Assembly: GCF_016863035.1 (NCBI RefSeq)
Contig: NZ_BOOC01000001.1
Coordinates: 124,001-188,000, forward strand
Length of the DNA: 64,000 nt
From: Microbispora corallina
Lineage (GTDB): Bacteria > Actinomycetota > Actinomycetes > Streptosporangiales > Streptosporangiaceae
Direction of reading: 5' to 3'
Under the pieces are notes generated by a model. That model was not told the DNA's origin, did no database searches, and saw only the letters and a list, made by a program, of their open reading frames with translations. The position numbers and the translations under genes were made by a program. This document shows positions 1 through 7,884 of this stretch, piece after piece. The stretch's first letter is position 1. Each line of letters opens with the position of its first letter.

Positions 1-173
1 CAGTACAGCCCCGTCAGGAACAGGAAGGGGCAGGTGGGGTAGTGCCCGGGCCGGTTGGGGTCGACGACCCCGACGTACACGAAGGCCGCGGCGGTCGCGG
101 CCGCCACACCGAGCGGCGCGAGGACCGACCGGAGCCGGTCCGCCCCGCGCCGCCCGGGGACGATCGCCGCCAT
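1..173 (-). CDS. DUF2752 family membrane protein, partial
   Basis: Only the first 57 codons are present; the C-terminus lies beyond the left edge. The visible part has a basic N-terminus, one hydrophobic segment (about residues 18-35) and the family hallmark RPGHYPTCPFLFLTGLY, which in DUF2752 proteins is normally followed by a CPGCG motif that would fall just outside the window. The ATG follows the stop of the CD225 gene by 4 nt, so the two are probably co-transcribed. The function of DUF2752 is unknown. Its place downstream of hisI and the Trp-associated membrane gene suggests trp genes follow beyond the edge (inference). Confidence 0.85.
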   Translation of the reverse strand, partial: MAAIVPGRRGADRLRSVLAPLGVAAATAAAFVYVGVVDPNRPGHYPTCPFLFLTGLY

Positions 174-177
174 GGCC

Positions 178-576
178 TCAGTATGACGAGCTCGAGGTGC
201 TGAAGCTGAACACGCCGGCCACCACGACCAGAACGATGTACAGCACCAGGACCACGAGACCGGCCGCTAGGGAGGCGATCCACCACTTCTTCGCCGACTC
301 GGAGGCCGCCACGGCGCCCTGGTAGTCGCCGGCGGTCCACTTCGAGTTGACCTGGCTGGCGAAGACGATCGAGACGATGCCCAGGGGCAGGCAGCAGAAG
401 ATCGTGGTGAGGATGGCCATCACCAGGTGGTTGTTGGGCGGCGTGGGGCCGGCCCCGTATCCCCCCGGAGGACCGTAGCCGCCGGGCGGCGGGTAGCCTC
501 CGGGCGGTCCGTATCCCCCTCCGGGCGGCTGGGCCCCGTAGCCCCCCGTGTCGCCCGGCTGATTTCCGTAGCTCAT
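178..576 (-). CDS. CD225/dispanin domain membrane protein
   Basis: This 132-aa protein has a Gly/Pro/Tyr-rich N-terminal half (about residues 1-60, repeated GGYGPPG-type units), then two hydrophobic segments separated by a short loop with the CD225 pattern, including IFCCLPLGIVSIVFA and a KKWW motif before the second helix. The start is taken at MSYGNQ because AGGAG lies 6 nt upstream; a longer in-frame ATG at 597 lacks that spacing. CD225 proteins are small membrane proteins of unclear function in actinobacteria. It is likely co-transcribed with the DUF2752 gene. Confidence 0.85.
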   Translation of the reverse strand: MSYGNQPGDTGGYGAQPPGGGYGPPGGYPPPGGYGPPGGYGAGPTPPNNHLVMAILTTIFCCLPLGIVSIVFASQVNSKWTAGDYQGAVAASESAKKWWIASLAAGLVVLVLYIVLVVVAGVFSFSTSSSSY

Positions 577-724
577 TGGATACTCCTGTGAGATCACTGA
601 TTGCGGCGAGAGCTTAGCGACGGGCCCGCCATAAGGTCGGGATAAGTCCAGTTTGTGGACAAGTTGTGATCTGAGCCCGGCAACGATCGGCGTCAGGCCG
701 CCGGCCCGGGGCCCTCACAGGGTG

Positions 725-1411
725 TCACGAGGAACGGTCCCGCGGAGGCTCGATCGTGGGATCCGCCCCCTCGTCGAGGGCGTCCCACATCGCGCGCTCG
801 CTCCGCGGCGCCCGCTCGCGCCCCGGGGTGCGGGCGGGACCGCCTCCGGCGGGCCGGTCGTACCGGCTGGACATTCCCGGCCAGCGCCCTCCGGCCACGG
901 CCGCGACGACGCCCGCCGCGACCAGGACCAGCCCGCCCGCCACGGCGGCGAGCGGCCACGCCCACGTCACGGAGTGCGCGACCGCTCCGCCCGAGGGCAC
1001 CATCGCGGTCGAGGCGTGCTCCCGGGCCGTCCCGGCGATGGTCTCCGCCCGCGTGCCGCTCCAGGCCCCGGCCGCGGCCGCGAGCCCGCACAGGGAGATC
1101 ACCGCCCCGATCACGCGGCGGGCGATCCCCCGCGTGGCCAGCACGGCGACCGCCGCGGCGAGCGCGGCCAGCACGGAGGGGGTCAGGGAGGCGACCAGCT
1201 CGCCCCCGGACAGGGAGACGCGGCCGGCCGACAGGGGGCCGGCCTGCGCGGAGAAGGTCACGGCCGCCCAGGTCCGTCCCGCGGCCAGCAGCGCGAGACC
1301 GCCTCCGGCCGCGCAGGCGGCGAGCCAGACGAGCAGCGACCGGCGGGCCGCCCGCGCGGGGTCGCGCGGCCCGGCCGCCGCCGCCGCGTCCGGCGCCCGC
1401 CCGCCGCTCAT
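725..1411 (-). CDS. Trp biosynthesis-associated membrane protein (TIGR02234 family)
   Basis: The 228-aa protein has four hydrophobic segments (roughly residues 25-47, 75-95, 100-120 and 152-175), a Trp/Ala-rich exported loop and a long charged, Arg/Pro-rich cytoplasmic tail. This matches the actinobacterial family found in tryptophan operons. The ATG overlaps the hisI stop codon (ATGA), so the genes are translationally coupled. trpE, which often sits between these two genes in relatives, is missing here. The family's biochemical role is not known. Confidence 0.8.
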   Translation of the reverse strand: MSGGRAPDAAAAAGPRDPARAARRSLLVWLAACAAGGGLALLAAGRTWAAVTFSAQAGPLSAGRVSLSGGELVASLTPSVLAALAAAVAVLATRGIARRVIGAVISLCGLAAAAGAWSGTRAETIAGTAREHASTAMVPSGGAVAHSVTWAWPLAAVAGGLVLVAAGVVAAVAGGRWPGMSSRYDRPAGGGPARTPGRERAPRSERAMWDALDEGADPTIEPPRDRSS

Positions 1412-1770
1412 GCGCCGCCCGCGCCCGCCACGTGCGCGTCGAGCACGTCGGCGTCGAAGCACGTGCGGTCGCCGGTGTGGCAGGCCGCTCCCACCTGGTC
1501 GACCTTGAGCAGCACGGTGTCGCCGTCGCAGTCGAGCGCGACGTGCTTCACCCACTGGACGTGGCCGGAGGTGTCGCCCTTCACCCAGTACTCCCCGCGG
1601 CTGCGGGACCAGTAGGTCGCCCGGCCGGTCGTCAGCGTGCGGTGCAGGGCCTCGTCGTCCATCCAGGCGAGCATCAGCACCTCGCCGGTGTCGTGCTGCT
1701 GGACGATCGCGGGCACCAGGCCGTCCGGGGTCCGCCTGAGGCGGTCGGCGATCTTCTGGTCGAGGGCCAT
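1408..1770 (-). CDS. hisI: phosphoribosyl-AMP cyclohydrolase
   Basis: This 120-aa cytoplasmic enzyme opens the purine ring of phosphoribosyl-AMP, the third step of histidine synthesis. Family motifs are all visible: the [10 protein letters not shown] region, [11 protein letters not shown], the CDGDT segment with zinc-binding Asp/Cys residues near position 80, and [10 protein letters not shown] near the C-terminus with the remaining Cys ligands. It is a stand-alone cyclohydrolase; no HisE pyrophosphohydrolase domain is attached. It lies 16 kb from the main his operon and heads a transcription unit with the Trp-associated membrane gene. Confidence 0.97.
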   Translation of the reverse strand: MALDQKIADRLRRTPDGLVPAIVQQHDTGEVLMLAWMDDEALHRTLTTGRATYWSRSRGEYWVKGDTSGHVQWVKHVALDCDGDTVLLKVDQVGAACHTGDRTCFDADVLDAHVAGAGGA

Positions 1771-1776
1771 GGGCCA

Positions 1777-1782
1777 ATTGTG
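1777..1782 (-). promoter_or_regulatory. candidate -10 element of a leaderless hisI promoter
   Basis: On the minus strand CACAAT is followed by 6 nt and the hisI ATG. This spacing puts transcription start at or next to the start codon. No good -35 is visible, so support is modest. Confidence 0.35.
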
Positions 1783-1865
1783 CCGCAGCGGTCCCGTGCC
1801 CCCGCCGTGCCCCCGCCGTACCCCCGCCCGCCGTGCCCGCCTGGGCACGCGCGGGACCGCGGGCG

Positions 1866-2630
1866 TCAGGCGCCCGTGACGAGGGACAGGGGCAGCTCGC
1901 CCACCGGCCGCACCGTGTAGCCCTCGCCGCCCCGGTAGACGGAACCGGCGGTCCAGCGGGCGGTGTTGGAGGCGACCACGCGGCCCCCCGCGTTCACGAG
2001 GAACGCGGGCGCGGGGATCCCGCGCAGCGCGGGCAGCACGGCGCCCTCGAACCGGCGGACGAACACGTCGGCGGCCGCCACGCCCGCGAAGGCCCCCTCG
2101 ACCGTCACGGGCACGGAGAGGGTGAGGCTGTACTCGTCGGTGCACAGGTAGTCGACGTACGGACCGCAGACGGTGAGCTCCGCGCCGGACAGCGGGCCTG
2201 TGTACCAGTCCCAGTGCGTGTAGTCGTAGAAGGCGCTGCTCGACGGGTCGAGGTCGCGCAGCAGTTGAACGGGGTCGCCGGCCGGGTTCTCCTGCCACCA
2301 CTCCAGGTACCAGGGCGCGTCGGCAAGCAGGCCGGGGGCGGCGATGAAGCCGATCCCGGCGATCAGCGCGGGCAGCGCCGGGACGCGGCCGGCGTCGAGG
2401 CGGGACCACAGCAGCGGCCGCAGCGCCGCGAGGTCGGCGACGACGGGCCGGCGGCCGCCCGCCGGGCGCAGGGACGCGACGGTGGCGGCGCGCACCTCGC
2501 GCAGCGCCGCGAACACGCCCTCGGCCGCCTCGCGGACCCGCGCCACGGCCTCGGCGGCGTGGTCCCGGACGGCGGGCGCTTCCGGGACCGGGACGGGTAC
2601 GGGGGCGGCCACAGGGGCGTTCGCGGTCAT
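1866..2630 (-). CDS. Cache (PDC) domain sensor-like protein
   Basis: The 254-aa protein has a Pro/Val-rich start, a helical segment with many Arg/Ala (about residues 20-75), then a Cache/PDC-like fold: [16 protein letters not shown], the WYLEWWQ aromatic stretch, [10 protein letters not shown], and a second strand set around YSLTLSVPV and [10 protein letters not shown]. These are typical extracellular small-molecule sensor elements, but no signal peptide or transmembrane helix is present, so it is probably cytoplasmic. It starts 5 nt after the GntR-family gene and faces the amine importer, which suggests it binds the importer's substrate (inference). Confidence 0.7.
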   Translation of the reverse strand: MTANAPVAAPVPVPVPEAPAVRDHAAEAVARVREAAEGVFAALREVRAATVASLRPAGGRRPVVADLAALRPLLWSRLDAGRVPALPALIAGIGFIAAPGLLADAPWYLEWWQENPAGDPVQLLRDLDPSSSAFYDYTHWDWYTGPLSGAELTVCGPYVDYLCTDEYSLTLSVPVTVEGAFAGVAAADVFVRRFEGAVLPALRGIPAPAFLVNAGGRVVASNTARWTAGSVYRGGEGYTVRPVGELPLSLVTGA

Positions 2631-2635
2631 CTCGT

Positions 2636-3385
2636 CTACTCCTGAAGCAGCAGCCGAAGCTCGATGAGGTGTTCTGTCGCGTCGAGCACGTGCCGCTCGG
2701 CGACGGCCCTCGCGCGGTCGCCGTCGCCGTCCTCGATGGCGCCGGCGATGGCCCTGTGCTGTGCCGCCATCTCATCGTGCCCGCTCAGGGAGCGTCGCGG
2801 AAGCCAGAGCAACGGTCCGATGTCGGCCTGTAACCGGATCTCCTCCCGGGTGAGCCTGGCCGACTGCGAGGCGGCCGCCACCTCGATGTGGAACCGTCCG
2901 TCGAGCCGCCGCAGCAGCGCGTACGCCTCGGGGGCCGGCTCGCACCCGTCGCCGAGGGCGGCGGCCGCGGCGGCCATCTCGTCGAGGGAGCGCCGCAACG
3001 GCGCGACGTCGCCGGGCAGCGCGCGCCGGGCGGCGAGCCGGGCGGCCGAGCCCGCGATGGCCGCGTAGTGGTCGCCGAAGTCGCGGATCTCGTCGGCCGC
3101 GAGCGTCCGCAGCCGGATCCCGGGGTCGAGCTCGGGCGGCACCCGGACGAAGCTGCCGCCGCCGCGGCCGCGGCGGGTCTCCACCATCCCCCGCTGCCGC
3201 AGCGCCATCAGCGCCTCCCGCAGGGTGACCGTCGACACGCCGAGGCGGCCGGCGAGCTCGGCCTCGCTGGGCAGCTGCTCCCCGTCGGCGAGCAGGCCGA
3301 CGGCGATGGCGTCGGCGAGACGGCGGACCACGGCGTCGACCCTCGCGGTGCTGTCCACCGGCGAGAAGACGGCCAGGCGTGCCAT
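2636..3385 (-). CDS. FadR-subfamily GntR transcriptional regulator
   Basis: The 249-aa protein has an N-terminal winged helix ([21 protein letters not shown], then [21 protein letters not shown] wing, about residues 25-85) and an all-helical FCD-type effector domain. The effector domain holds conserved Asp/His positions (GRFHIEVAA and the C-terminal [10 protein letters not shown]). Start chosen at MARLAVF; a longer in-frame start at 3487 would reach into the divergent promoter. It probably controls the divergent polyamine-type ABC operon and itself. Confidence 0.85.
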   Translation of the reverse strand: MARLAVFSPVDSTARVDAVVRRLADAIAVGLLADGEQLPSEAELAGRLGVSTVTLREALMALRQRGMVETRRGRGGGSFVRVPPELDPGIRLRTLAADEIRDFGDHYAAIAGSAARLAARRALPGDVAPLRRSLDEMAAAAAALGDGCEPAPEAYALLRRLDGRFHIEVAAASQSARLTREEIRLQADIGPLLWLPRRSLSGHDEMAAQHRAIAGAIEDGDGDRARAVAERHVLDATEHLIELRLLLQE

Positions 3386-3473
3386 GTTCACGGGCGCCCC
3401 CGCTGTCGTCGGCTCGTCCGGGTCCCGCTCCGGCGCCGGGAGGAAAGTTAACACAGTGATACCGGGCGGACCC

Positions 3474-3502
3474 TTTACGAGAAACATTTAACTCCATATG
3501 TT
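3474..3502 (+). promoter_or_regulatory. promoter of the amine ABC operon (leaderless)
   Basis: TTTACG (3474-3479), a 17-nt spacer and TATGTT (3497-3502) form a good sigma-70 type promoter. The -10 ends 7 nt before the ATG at 3510, so the mRNA should begin at or beside the start codon. This argues against the upstream in-frame ATG at 3498, which lies inside the -10 hexamer. Confidence 0.65.
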
Positions 3503-3509
3503 TCCGTTC

Positions 3510-4568
3510 ATGCCAGACCAAGCAGTCAGCCTCCGGGGCCTGCGCAAGAGCTTCGGCGCCGTGCAGGCCGTCGCGGGCGTCGACCTCGACGTGGCGGACG
3601 GGGAGTTCTTCGCCATGCTCGGGCCGTCGGGCTCGGGCAAGACGACCGTGCTGCGCATGATCGCCGGGTTCGAGGCGCCCACGGCGGGGACGGTCGAGCT
3701 GGGCGGCCGCGACGTCACCCGCCTCGCGCCGTTCGAGCGCGACGTGAACACCGTCTTCCAGGACTACGCCCTGTTCCCCCACATGAGCGTGCTGCAGAAC
3801 GTCGAGTACGGCCTGCGGGTGAAGAAGGTCCCCCGGGGGCCGCGCCGCGAGCGGGCCCTCGACGCGCTGCGCTCGGTCCGGCTGGAGGGATTCGAGGGGC
3901 GCCGCCCGGCACAGCTGTCGGGGGGCCAGCGGCAGCGGGTGGCGCTCGCGCGCGCCCTCGTGAACCGGCCCCGGGTGCTCCTGCTGGACGAGCCGCTCGG
4001 CGCGCTCGACCTCAAGCTCCGCGAGGAGATGCAGGTCGAGCTGAAGGCCATCCAGCGGGAGGTCGGCATCACGTTCCTGTTCGTCACCCACGACCAGGAG
4101 GAGGCGCTCACCATGAGCGACCGGGTGGCGGTGTTCAACCAGGGCCGGATCGAGCAGGTCGGCACGCCCGCGGAGATCTACGAGCGGCCCGCGACGGCGT
4201 TCGTCGCCGGGTTCGTCGGCACCTCGAACCTGATCTCCGGCGAGGCCGCGGTCGCCGTGCTCGGCCGGGAGGGCACCTACAGCGTGCGCCCGGAGAAGCT
4301 GCGGGTCGTTCCGGGCGACGGGACGCCCGGGCCGGACGAGCACAGCGCCGCCGGGACGGTCCGCGAGGTGGTCTACGCCGGGCCGTCGACGCGGTTCGTG
4401 GTCGACCTCGACGCGGGCGGCCGGCTGATCGCCCTCCAGCAGAACCTGCAGGTCTCGTCCATGGACGTGATGGCCCTGCGGGGCGCCAGGGTCACGCTCG
4501 CCTGGCACCGCCGCCACGAGTTCCCCGTCGCCGCCCCCGATCCCGACCCCGTGGCCGCCGGCGGCTGA
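3510..4568 (+). CDS. polyamine-type ABC importer, ATP-binding subunit
   Basis: The 352-aa PotA-like ATPase powers the importer encoded by the next three genes. Walker [10 protein letters not shown] (near residue 40), the [15 protein letters not shown] signature, Walker [12 protein letters not shown] and the H-loop [14 protein letters not shown] are intact. A C-terminal TOBE-type regulatory domain (about residues 240-345) includes FVGTSNLI and YSVRPEKL. The start at MPDQAV is chosen from the promoter spacing. The substrate could be a polyamine, GABA or a related amine; the sequence does not decide this. Confidence 0.93.
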   Translation: MPDQAVSLRGLRKSFGAVQAVAGVDLDVADGEFFAMLGPSGSGKTTVLRMIAGFEAPTAGTVELGGRDVTRLAPFERDVNTVFQDYALFPHMSVLQNVEYGLRVKKVPRGPRRERALDALRSVRLEGFEGRRPAQLSGGQRQRVALARALVNRPRVLLLDEPLGALDLKLREEMQVELKAIQREVGITFLFVTHDQEEALTMSDRVAVFNQGRIEQVGTPAEIYERPATAFVAGFVGTSNLISGEAAVAVLGREGTYSVRPEKLRVVPGDGTPGPDEHSAAGTVREVVYAGPSTRFVVDLDAGGRLIALQQNLQVSSMDVMALRGARVTLAWHRRHEFPVAAPDPDPVAAGG

Positions 4569-4626
4569 CCGCCGGCGCCGCCCCCTCCGGCACCACCCGC
4601 ACGCGCACAACCCCAAGGAGAACACG

Positions 4627-5853
4627 ATGCGGTCCCCCCGCCCGCGCCTCGCGCGGCCCAGCCTCGTCGTCACCGCAGCGCTGGCGCTCGCCGCCGTCGC
4701 CGGCTGCGGCGGCTCGTCCACCACCACCGGATCGGCCCCCGCGGGGGCCGGCGGCGCCTTCACCCCGCCGAAGATCGAGGCGCTGAAGTCCCTCGGCGCA
4801 GGCGAGGGCCAGGTCAACCTCGTGGCCTGGGCCGGGTACGCCGAGGACGGCTCCAACGACCCCAAGGTCGACTGGGTCCACCCGTTCGAGAAGGCCACCG
4901 GCTGCACGGTCAACACCAAGACCGCCGGGACCTCCGACGAGATGGTCAACCTCATGAAGACCGGCGAGTACGACGCCGTCTCCGCCTCCGGCGACGCCTC
5001 GCTGCGCCTCATCGCGTCCGGGACGGTCGCCCCGGTCAACACCGACCTGATCCCGAACTACAAGGACGTGTTCGACGGCCTCAAGCTCAAGCCGTGGAAC
5101 TCGGTCAACGGCGTCGCGTACGGCGTGCCGCACGGCCGGGGCGCCAACCTGCTGATGTGGCGGTCCGACAAGGTCAGCCCGGCGCCCGACTCGTGGAGCG
5201 TCGTCTTCGACCCCAACTCGCCGTACAAGGGGAAGGTCACGGCCTACGACTCGCCGATCTACATCGCCGACGCGGCCCTGTACCTGATGTCGGCCAAGCC
5301 CGAGCTCGGGATCAAGGACCCGTACGCGCTGGACGACAAGCAGCTCCAGGCCGCTGTCGACCTGCTCAAGCAGCAGAAGTCGATCATCGGCGAGTACTGG
5401 TCCGACTACACGAAGGCCGTGCAGTCGTTCAAGGGCGGCGACACGGTCGTGGGCACGACCTGGCAGGTCATCGCCAACCTCGTCAAGGCGGAGAAGGCCC
5501 CGGTCGACGTCACGCTGCCCAAGGAGGGCTCGACCGGCTGGTCGGACACCTGGATGGTGGCGGCGAAGGCCAAGCACCCCACCTGCGCGTACAAGTGGAT
5601 GGACTGGATCATCTCCCCCAAGGCCAACGCCCAGGTGGCCGAGTGGTTCGGCGAGGCGCCGTCCAACTCCAAGGCGTGCCAGGAGACCTCCGACAAGTCG
5701 TTCTGCGACACCTACCACGCGACCGACGAGAGCTACTTCTCCAAGGTCCACTACTGGACCACGCCGATCGCCCAGTGCCTCGACGGCCGCACGGACGTGA
5801 AGTGCACGGACTACTCGCAGTGGACCCGCGCCTGGACCGAGATCAAGGGCTGA
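4627..5853 (+). CDS. polyamine-type ABC importer, substrate-binding lipoprotein
   Basis: The 408-aa PotD-like binding protein has a lipoprotein signal with lipobox LAAVAGC (Cys near residue 26), so it is anchored outside the membrane. The mature domain shows the family pattern: NLVAWAGYAED, WVHPFEKATGC, the NLMKTGEYDAV ligand region, VPHGRGANLL and a C-terminal WMDWIISPKANAQV. Cys pairs in the C-terminal half (CQETSDKSFC) may form disulfides. AAGGAG precedes the ATG by 6 nt. It captures the amine substrate for the two downstream permeases. Confidence 0.93.
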   Translation: MRSPRPRLARPSLVVTAALALAAVAGCGGSSTTTGSAPAGAGGAFTPPKIEALKSLGAGEGQVNLVAWAGYAEDGSNDPKVDWVHPFEKATGCTVNTKTAGTSDEMVNLMKTGEYDAVSASGDASLRLIASGTVAPVNTDLIPNYKDVFDGLKLKPWNSVNGVAYGVPHGRGANLLMWRSDKVSPAPDSWSVVFDPNSPYKGKVTAYDSPIYIADAALYLMSAKPELGIKDPYALDDKQLQAAVDLLKQQKSIIGEYWSDYTKAVQSFKGGDTVVGTTWQVIANLVKAEKAPVDVTLPKEGSTGWSDTWMVAAKAKHPTCAYKWMDWIISPKANAQVAEWFGEAPSNSKACQETSDKSFCDTYHATDESYFSKVHYWTTPIAQCLDGRTDVKCTDYSQWTRAWTEIKG

Positions 5854-5914
5854 CGCTCCCCCCGCCCGCCCGGGAGGCGGCTCCCGGGCGGGCGGCCGAA
5901 CTGGAGGACCACCA

Positions 5915-6775
5915 ATGACGACACCGGTCGTCGCCGCCGGGCCCCGGCGGCGGGCGGCGGCGTTCCTGCACCGGCACGCCGGCGTACGGCTGTCGCTGCT
6001 GCTGTCGGCCCCGCTGGCCTGGCTGGGCCTGGCGTACCTGGGCGCCCTCGCGGCCCTGTTCGTCACCGCGTTCTGGTCGACCGACGTCTTCACCGGCGAC
6101 GTCGTGCGCGTCTTCACCTGGGCCAACTTCCACGACCTGGTCACCGGCGACGTCTACCGGACGGTGGCCCTGCGCTCGGTCGGGGTGGCGGTCGCGGTGA
6201 CCGCGATCGACCTGGTGATCGCGTTCCCGATGGCGTTCGCGATGGCCAAGGTCGCCTCGCCCCGGGCGCAGCGGTGGCTGGTCATCCTGGTGCTCACCCC
6301 GCTGTGGGCGTCGTACCTGGTCAAGGCGTACGCCTGGCGGGTCATGCTGTCGTCGGACGGCGTCCTCGGCTGGGGGTACGGGCTGACGGCCACGATCCTG
6401 ACCCTGTCGTACCTCTGGCTGCCGTACATGATCCTGCCGATCTACGCGGGCCTGGAGCGGCTGCCCGGGTCGCTGCTGGACGCGGCCGGGGACCTCGGCG
6501 CCCGGGGGTGGCGGACCTTCCGCACGGTCGTGTGGCCGCTGACGTTCCCGGCCGTCGTGGCCGGCTCGATCTTCACGTTCTCCCTGTCGCTGGGCGACTA
6601 CATCACCGTGAAGATCGTGGGCGGCAAGTCCCAGCTCATCGGCAACGTGGTCTACGACAACATCGGCGCGGCCAACAACCTCCCGTTCGCGGCCGCCGTG
6701 GCGACCGTGCCAGTCGTGATCATGCTGGTGTACCTCGCGGCCGTGCGGCGCACCGGCGCCCTGGACAACCTCTGA
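5915..6775 (+). CDS. polyamine-type ABC importer, permease subunit 1
   Basis: The 286-aa PotB-like membrane protein has six hydrophobic segments. The ATPase-contacting EAA loop reads AAGDLGARGWRTFRTVVWPLTFPAV (in part) near residues 192-215. GGAGG lies before the ATG. It pairs with the next gene to form the heterodimeric channel. Confidence 0.92.
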   Translation: MTTPVVAAGPRRRAAAFLHRHAGVRLSLLLSAPLAWLGLAYLGALAALFVTAFWSTDVFTGDVVRVFTWANFHDLVTGDVYRTVALRSVGVAVAVTAIDLVIAFPMAFAMAKVASPRAQRWLVILVLTPLWASYLVKAYAWRVMLSSDGVLGWGYGLTATILTLSYLWLPYMILPIYAGLERLPGSLLDAAGDLGARGWRTFRTVVWPLTFPAVVAGSIFTFSLSLGDYITVKIVGGKSQLIGNVVYDNIGAANNLPFAAAVATVPVVIMLVYLAAVRRTGALDNL

Positions 6776-6785
6776 AGGAGGCCCG

Positions 6786-7592
6786 GTGAACCTCTCCCGC
6801 ACGGCCAGGATCGCGCTCCGGGCGGCGCTCGCGGCCGGCCTCGCCGTCGTCTACGTGCCGCTGGCCGTGGTGCTGCTCAACTCGTTCAACTCCGACCGGA
6901 CGTTCGGGTGGCCGCCCGCCGGCCTCACGCTGCGCTGGTGGGGGACGGCCCTGGAGTCGGCGGGCCTGCGCGACGCGCTGTGGACCTCGGTCGAGGCGGG
7001 CCTCGGGGCGACGGCCGTCGCGCTCGTGCTCGGCACGATGGCGGCCTTCGCCGTGCAGCGGTACCGGTTCTTCGGCCGCGACACGGTCTCGCTGGTGATC
7101 GTCCTGCCGATCGCGCTGCCAGGCATCGTGACCGGCATCGCCCTCAGCAACACCTTCCACGCGGTGCTCGGCGTGCCCCTCGGCCTGCTGACCGTGATCG
7201 TCGGCCACGCCACCTTCTGCGTGGTGACCGTCTACAACAACGTGCTGGCCCGGCTGCGCCGCATGGGGCTGTCCCTGGAGGAGGCCTCGGCCGACCTGGG
7301 AGCCGACACGTTCACCACGTTCCGCCTGGTGACGTTCCCGATGATGCGCTCGGCGCTGCTCGCCGGGGGCCTGCTGGCCTTCGCCCTGTCGTTCGACGAG
7401 ATCATCGTGACCACGTTCACGGCCGGCGCGGGCGTCCGCACGCTGCCGATCTGGATCTTCGAGAACCTCTTCCGGCCCAACCAGGCGCCCGTCGTCAACG
7501 TGGTCGCGGCCGCCCTCATCGTGCTGTCGGTGATCCCGATCTACCTGGCCCAGCGCCTGTCCGGCGACAACGCCCGCGTCCAGGGCGGGTAA
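6786..7592 (+). CDS. polyamine-type ABC importer, permease subunit 2
   Basis: This 268-aa PotC-like protein has six transmembrane segments and an EAA loop (EASADLGADTFTTFRLVTFP) around residues 163-183. The FDEIIVTTF motif after it is typical of PotC. The GTG start has GGAGG 5 nt upstream and lies 10 nt after the previous stop. It is the last gene of the operon and is followed by a strong hairpin. Confidence 0.92.
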   Translation: MNLSRTARIALRAALAAGLAVVYVPLAVVLLNSFNSDRTFGWPPAGLTLRWWGTALESAGLRDALWTSVEAGLGATAVALVLGTMAAFAVQRYRFFGRDTVSLVIVLPIALPGIVTGIALSNTFHAVLGVPLGLLTVIVGHATFCVVTVYNNVLARLRRMGLSLEEASADLGADTFTTFRLVTFPMMRSALLAGGLLAFALSFDEIIVTTFTAGAGVRTLPIWIFENLFRPNQAPVVNVVAAALIVLSVIPIYLAQRLSGDNARVQGG

Positions 7593-7605
7593 GGGCAGCC
7601 GCTGA

Positions 7606-7644
7606 CCGGCCCTCGCGCGCTTTGGCACGGCCGCGGAGGGCCGG
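7606..7644 (+). terminator. hairpin after the amine ABC operon
   Basis: CCGGCCCTC (7606-7614) pairs with GAGGGCCGG (7636-7644). A competing stem joins CCTCGCGC (7611-7618) to GCGCGAGG (7646-7653). No U-run follows, as is common in high-GC actinomycetes. It could also end the minus-strand remnant. Confidence 0.45.
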
Positions 7645-7653
7645 GGCGCGAGG

Positions 7654-7824
7654 TCAGCTCTCGATGAACTGGTGGTCGGTTCTGATCCGGCCGTCCTCGC
7701 CCAGTGTGAGGAAGTCGAAACCGACCGAGTCCACCTCGCCGGAGGCGGTTCTCACCATCTCCCAGTGGAAGCGGAACGCCGCCGTGCCGGCGGCCGGGAT
7801 GGCGGCGTTCCACCCCGGCGCCGG
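7654..7824 (-). pseudogene. 3' remnant of an NTF2/SnoaL-like gene
   Basis: Reading leftwards, about 56 codons end in a natural TGA and match the C-terminal end of SnoaL-like (NTF2 fold) proteins: an AAFRFHWEMV strand, EVDSVGFDFLTL, then GRIRTDHQFIES. Upstream the frame is closed by a stop at 7822-7824, and no start codon with the missing N-terminal part exists before the exporter gene at 7885. A short piece in another frame (ISQAWNGAY, about 7845-7875) resembles an NTF2 N-terminus, as if an internal deletion had joined the two ends. No function is expected. Confidence 0.55.
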
Positions 7825-7884
7825 TCACGGTCACGACGCTGCCGCTTCGACTGTAGGCGCCGTTCCACGCCTGGCTGATCGCGC

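Noticed and set aside
598-724. Small hairpin GTCCA/TGGAC at 646-660 as a terminator
   Set aside because: A 5-bp stem with no U-run is too weak to call.
2772-5042. 756-codon minus-strand frame across the regulator and the importer ATPase
   Set aside because: Shadow frame without recognisable domains; overlaps two well-supported genes on both strands.
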